A DNA stretch of 16,325 bases from Paracoccaceae bacterium (GTDB lineage Bacteria > Pseudomonadota > Alphaproteobacteria > Rhodobacterales > Rhodobacteraceae). The stretch is taken from positions 1 through 16,325 of the forward strand of contig JAPOSK010000311.1 in assembly GCA_026709725.1 (NCBI GenBank), in the 5' to 3' direction. The notes under the pieces are model-generated. The model had not been told where the DNA came from and ran no database searches. It saw only the letters and a list, made by a program, of their open reading frames with translations. The translations under genes and the position numbers were made by a program. The first letter of the stretch is position 1. Each line of letters opens with the position of its first letter. This document shows positions 14,484 to 16,325 of this stretch, piece by piece.

Positions 14484-16262
14484 CTACCGCACGGCGGTGG
14501 CCTTGACATACGAGCCGGGTGCGACAGCGAGCGCCTTGTGCTGCTCATTGCCCAATGGTGGCGGCCCCTGCTTCCTGCCACTCTTGCCGGACTGCCATTC
14601 GTGCCAGCATGTCCACCACGAATCCTTTGTGAAACGGGCGTTTTCGCGCCAGGTTCTGGGGTTGGCCGGGAAGGTGGATGCTGTATGATATCCGTATTTT
14701 TTCCTGCCCGGCGGGTTGATCACTCCAGCCACATGACCTGATTCGGCCAGAATGAACTTCTTGCTGCGGGACCCGATGTATTTGAGGCCCCGATAGGAAG
14801 CCGCCCAGTTGACGAGATGGTCATTTTCACACGCTACAGCCGCAATCGGCATCCTGATATCCCGAAGGGACAGCGTCTGCCCGTTGACCCGGAATGTCCC
14901 TTTGGTCAGTGCATTGTTCAGACAGATCTCCTCAAGATACTCCCGGGTCATGCGGGCCGGCATGTTCGTCGAGTCGCCATTCCAGTACAGCAGATCGAAG
15001 GCGGGGGGTTTTTCGCCCAGGAGATAACTCCGGATCGCCGGACCGTAAACGAGATCATTCGCCCGGAGAAAGGAAAATGTCCGCGCCATGTAGATTGAGG
15101 GAAAGAACCCCTTGTTTTCTGCCTCGGAACCAATCCCGTCAACGAAGTCCTGACTCAGAAAAAGATCAAGCTCTCCGGTTTGGTCGAAATCCAGAAGTGT
15201 CGTAAAAAACGTGGCACTGCGAACCGGATTGGTTGCGAATTTGGCGAGATAGGCAAGGGTCATCGCCAGCAATGTCCCACCGATGCAGTATCCGATCGTG
15301 TTCACCTCTTTCGAGCGCGTGATATCCTGGATGATGCCCAGCGCCTCAAGGGGACCTTCATTCATGTAGGTGTCCATGCCAATATCCCGATGGCTTTCAT
15401 CGGGGTTGACCCAGCTGATGATGAAGACTGTGTAGCCCTGATCAACCGCCCATTTGATGAAACTGTTCTTGGGTTTGAGGTCCAGAATGTAGTACTTGTT
15501 TATCCAGGGCGGCACGATCAGCAGGGGAATCGCATGCACCTCCTCGGTTGTGGGACTGTACTGGATGAGTTCCATCAACCGGTTGCGATGGACGACCCTG
15601 CCCTCGGTTGTCGCGAGATCGACACCAACCTCAAACGCATCCGGATCCGCCAGCGTGACCTGCAGTTCGCCATCGTTGCGCTCAAGATCACGGACCAGAT
15701 TGCCAAGCCCGTCCACCAGGGACTGTCCGTCCGTCTCCAGTGCTTTCTCGATCGCCTCAGGGTTGGTGGGGAAGAAATTCGTGGGACACATCATGTCAAT
15801 GACCTGCTGTGTCACAAATTCCAACCGCTCCCGATCGCTGTCCTTGAGGTCATCAACATCCTCAAGGGACTTCTGGAGCTTTTGTGTATTGAGATCATAC
15901 TGCTTGCGAATGGCGGCAAAGTAGGGGTGAGTGTGCCATTGGTGGTGCATGAAGCGGCGATCGGTTTCCGCATGCTCAGCCCGATTCCCGTCATCACCTG
16001 ACGGTGCCTTACTCAGCTCTGACCAGATTTGCAGAGACTTGCTCCAGTAATCAATCTGATCCTCCATGACCTTGCCGGGATTGGTCATCATGTCCTTCAT
16101 ATACGCCAAACCGGTCCGGGCGAAAAAATCCGTGCCCGGCATCGCGATTTCGTTGCTTACCGGCTTCCGCTCGGACAGAATTCTGCCAAGGCGTCGGCTG
16201 AGATCCTCAATGGTGGCGATGTTCTCATTCAATCGTTCTGCCCGTTGCTGCTGCTCTGTCAT
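14484..16262 (-). CDS. phaC: Class I poly(R)-hydroxyalkanoate synthase
   Basis: PhaC polymerises (R)-3-hydroxyacyl-CoA into polyhydroxyalkanoate at the granule surface. The product is 592 residues from ATG 16262-16260 (MTEQQQRAERL), chosen because AGAAAG sits seven bases upstream. A TTG two codons earlier also keeps the frame open but would place that site too close. The N-terminal PhaC domain is about 75-245 (FMHHQWHTHPYFAAI, NFFPTNPEAI). The alpha/beta-hydrolase core has PPWINKYYILDL, the lipase-like box GYCIGG with nucleophile Cys326, ENDHLVNW with Asp481, and ESGHVAGVINPP with His510. The catalytic triad is therefore complete. Length near 590 and no PhaE/PhaR-subunit partner fit class I (short-chain monomers such as 3-hydroxybutyrate). 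phaR follows. Confidence 0.97.
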   Translation of the reverse strand: MTEQQQRAERLNENIATIEDLSRRLGRILSERKPVSNEIAMPGTDFFARTGLAYMKDMMTNPGKVMEDQIDYWSKSLQIWSELSKAPSGDDGNRAEHAETDRRFMHHQWHTHPYFAAIRKQYDLNTQKLQKSLEDVDDLKDSDRERLEFVTQQVIDMMCPTNFFPTNPEAIEKALETDGQSLVDGLGNLVRDLERNDGELQVTLADPDAFEVGVDLATTEGRVVHRNRLMELIQYSPTTEEVHAIPLLIVPPWINKYYILDLKPKNSFIKWAVDQGYTVFIISWVNPDESHRDIGMDTYMNEGPLEALGIIQDITRSKEVNTIGYCIGGTLLAMTLAYLAKFATNPVRSATFFTTLLDFDQTGELDLFLSQDFVDGIGSEAENKGFFPSIYMARTFSFLRANDLVYGPAIRSYLLGEKPPAFDLLYWNGDSTNMPARMTREYLEEICLNNALTKGTFRVNGQTLSLRDIRMPIAAVACENDHLVNWAASYRGLKYIGSRSKKFILAESGHVAGVINPPGRKKYGYHTASTFPANPRTWRENARFTKDSWWTCWHEWQSGKSGRKQGPPPLGNEQHKALAVAPGSYVKATAVR

Positions 16263-16325
16263 CACCAATCTTTCTGTTTTGCGATACCACCCAGAATTAC
16301 GGTATGCAGTTGCTGCTGGTTTGCG

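Noticed and set aside
16300..16325. TGC-rich sequence upstream of phaC as a PhaR binding site
   Set aside because: It reads GCAG-TTG-CTGC, the reverse arrangement of the CTGC-N3-GCAG type site I recall for PhaR, and the promoter region is cut off by the window edge.

Overview
The window looks like a chromosomal segment of an alphaproteobacterium. A DUF2842 gene sits directly behind purA, a typical alphaproteobacterial small membrane gene. secG lies behind pyrG, and a class I PHA synthase (phaC) is paired with phaR. I cannot place it below class level; a Rhodospirillales-like lineage is only a guess. No rRNA, tRNA or CRISPR array was seen.

Layout. (1) 1-2111, minus strand: secG followed by pyrG, which runs off the left edge about 15-20 codons short of its end. 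The tpiA gene that often precedes secG in this class is not recognisable. (2) 2112-7838: an accessory, decaying insertion between housekeeping blocks. It holds a frameshifted plus-strand gene of unnamed family (3065-about 3712), the 3' end of an IS5-type transposase with its terminal repeat (about 3713-3960), and a C5-cytosine DNA methyltransferase (4073-5290). Behind these come a GHKL (HSP90/MutL/MORC-like) ATPase (5433-7031) and, in another frame, its nuclease-like C-terminal domain (to 7429). An 87-bp palindromic-ended element flanked by CTAG duplications has inserted into the last codons of the methyltransferase gene. (3) 7735-9849, plus strand: purA, a DUF2842 gene and a TerB-like gene, joined by ATGA stop/start overlaps and preceded by a perfect TATAAT box. 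(4) 10067-11851: a stand-alone AAA/STAND ATPase of the archaeal ATPase/DUF234 type with a C-terminal PD-(D/E)XK-like motif. It is followed by about 750 bp of GC-rich, palindrome-rich sequence without a convincing gene. (5) 12602-16262, minus strand: phaC, phaR and a HisC-like aminotransferase.

How the genes fit together. secG (Sec translocon), pyrG (CTP synthesis) and purA (AMP synthesis) are core functions. phaC makes polyhydroxyalkanoate and phaR is expected to repress PHA genes when polymer is absent. The most interesting part is the methyltransferase plus GHKL-ATPase/nuclease pair. It resembles restriction-modification loci that use a MutL/MORC-like ATPase rather than a classical endonuclease. 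Here the methyltransferase tail has been altered by a small mobile element, the ATPase is cut off from its nuclease-like domain by a one-base frameshift, and the upstream gene is broken. The system therefore appears partly or wholly inactivated unless the frameshift is a sequencing error.
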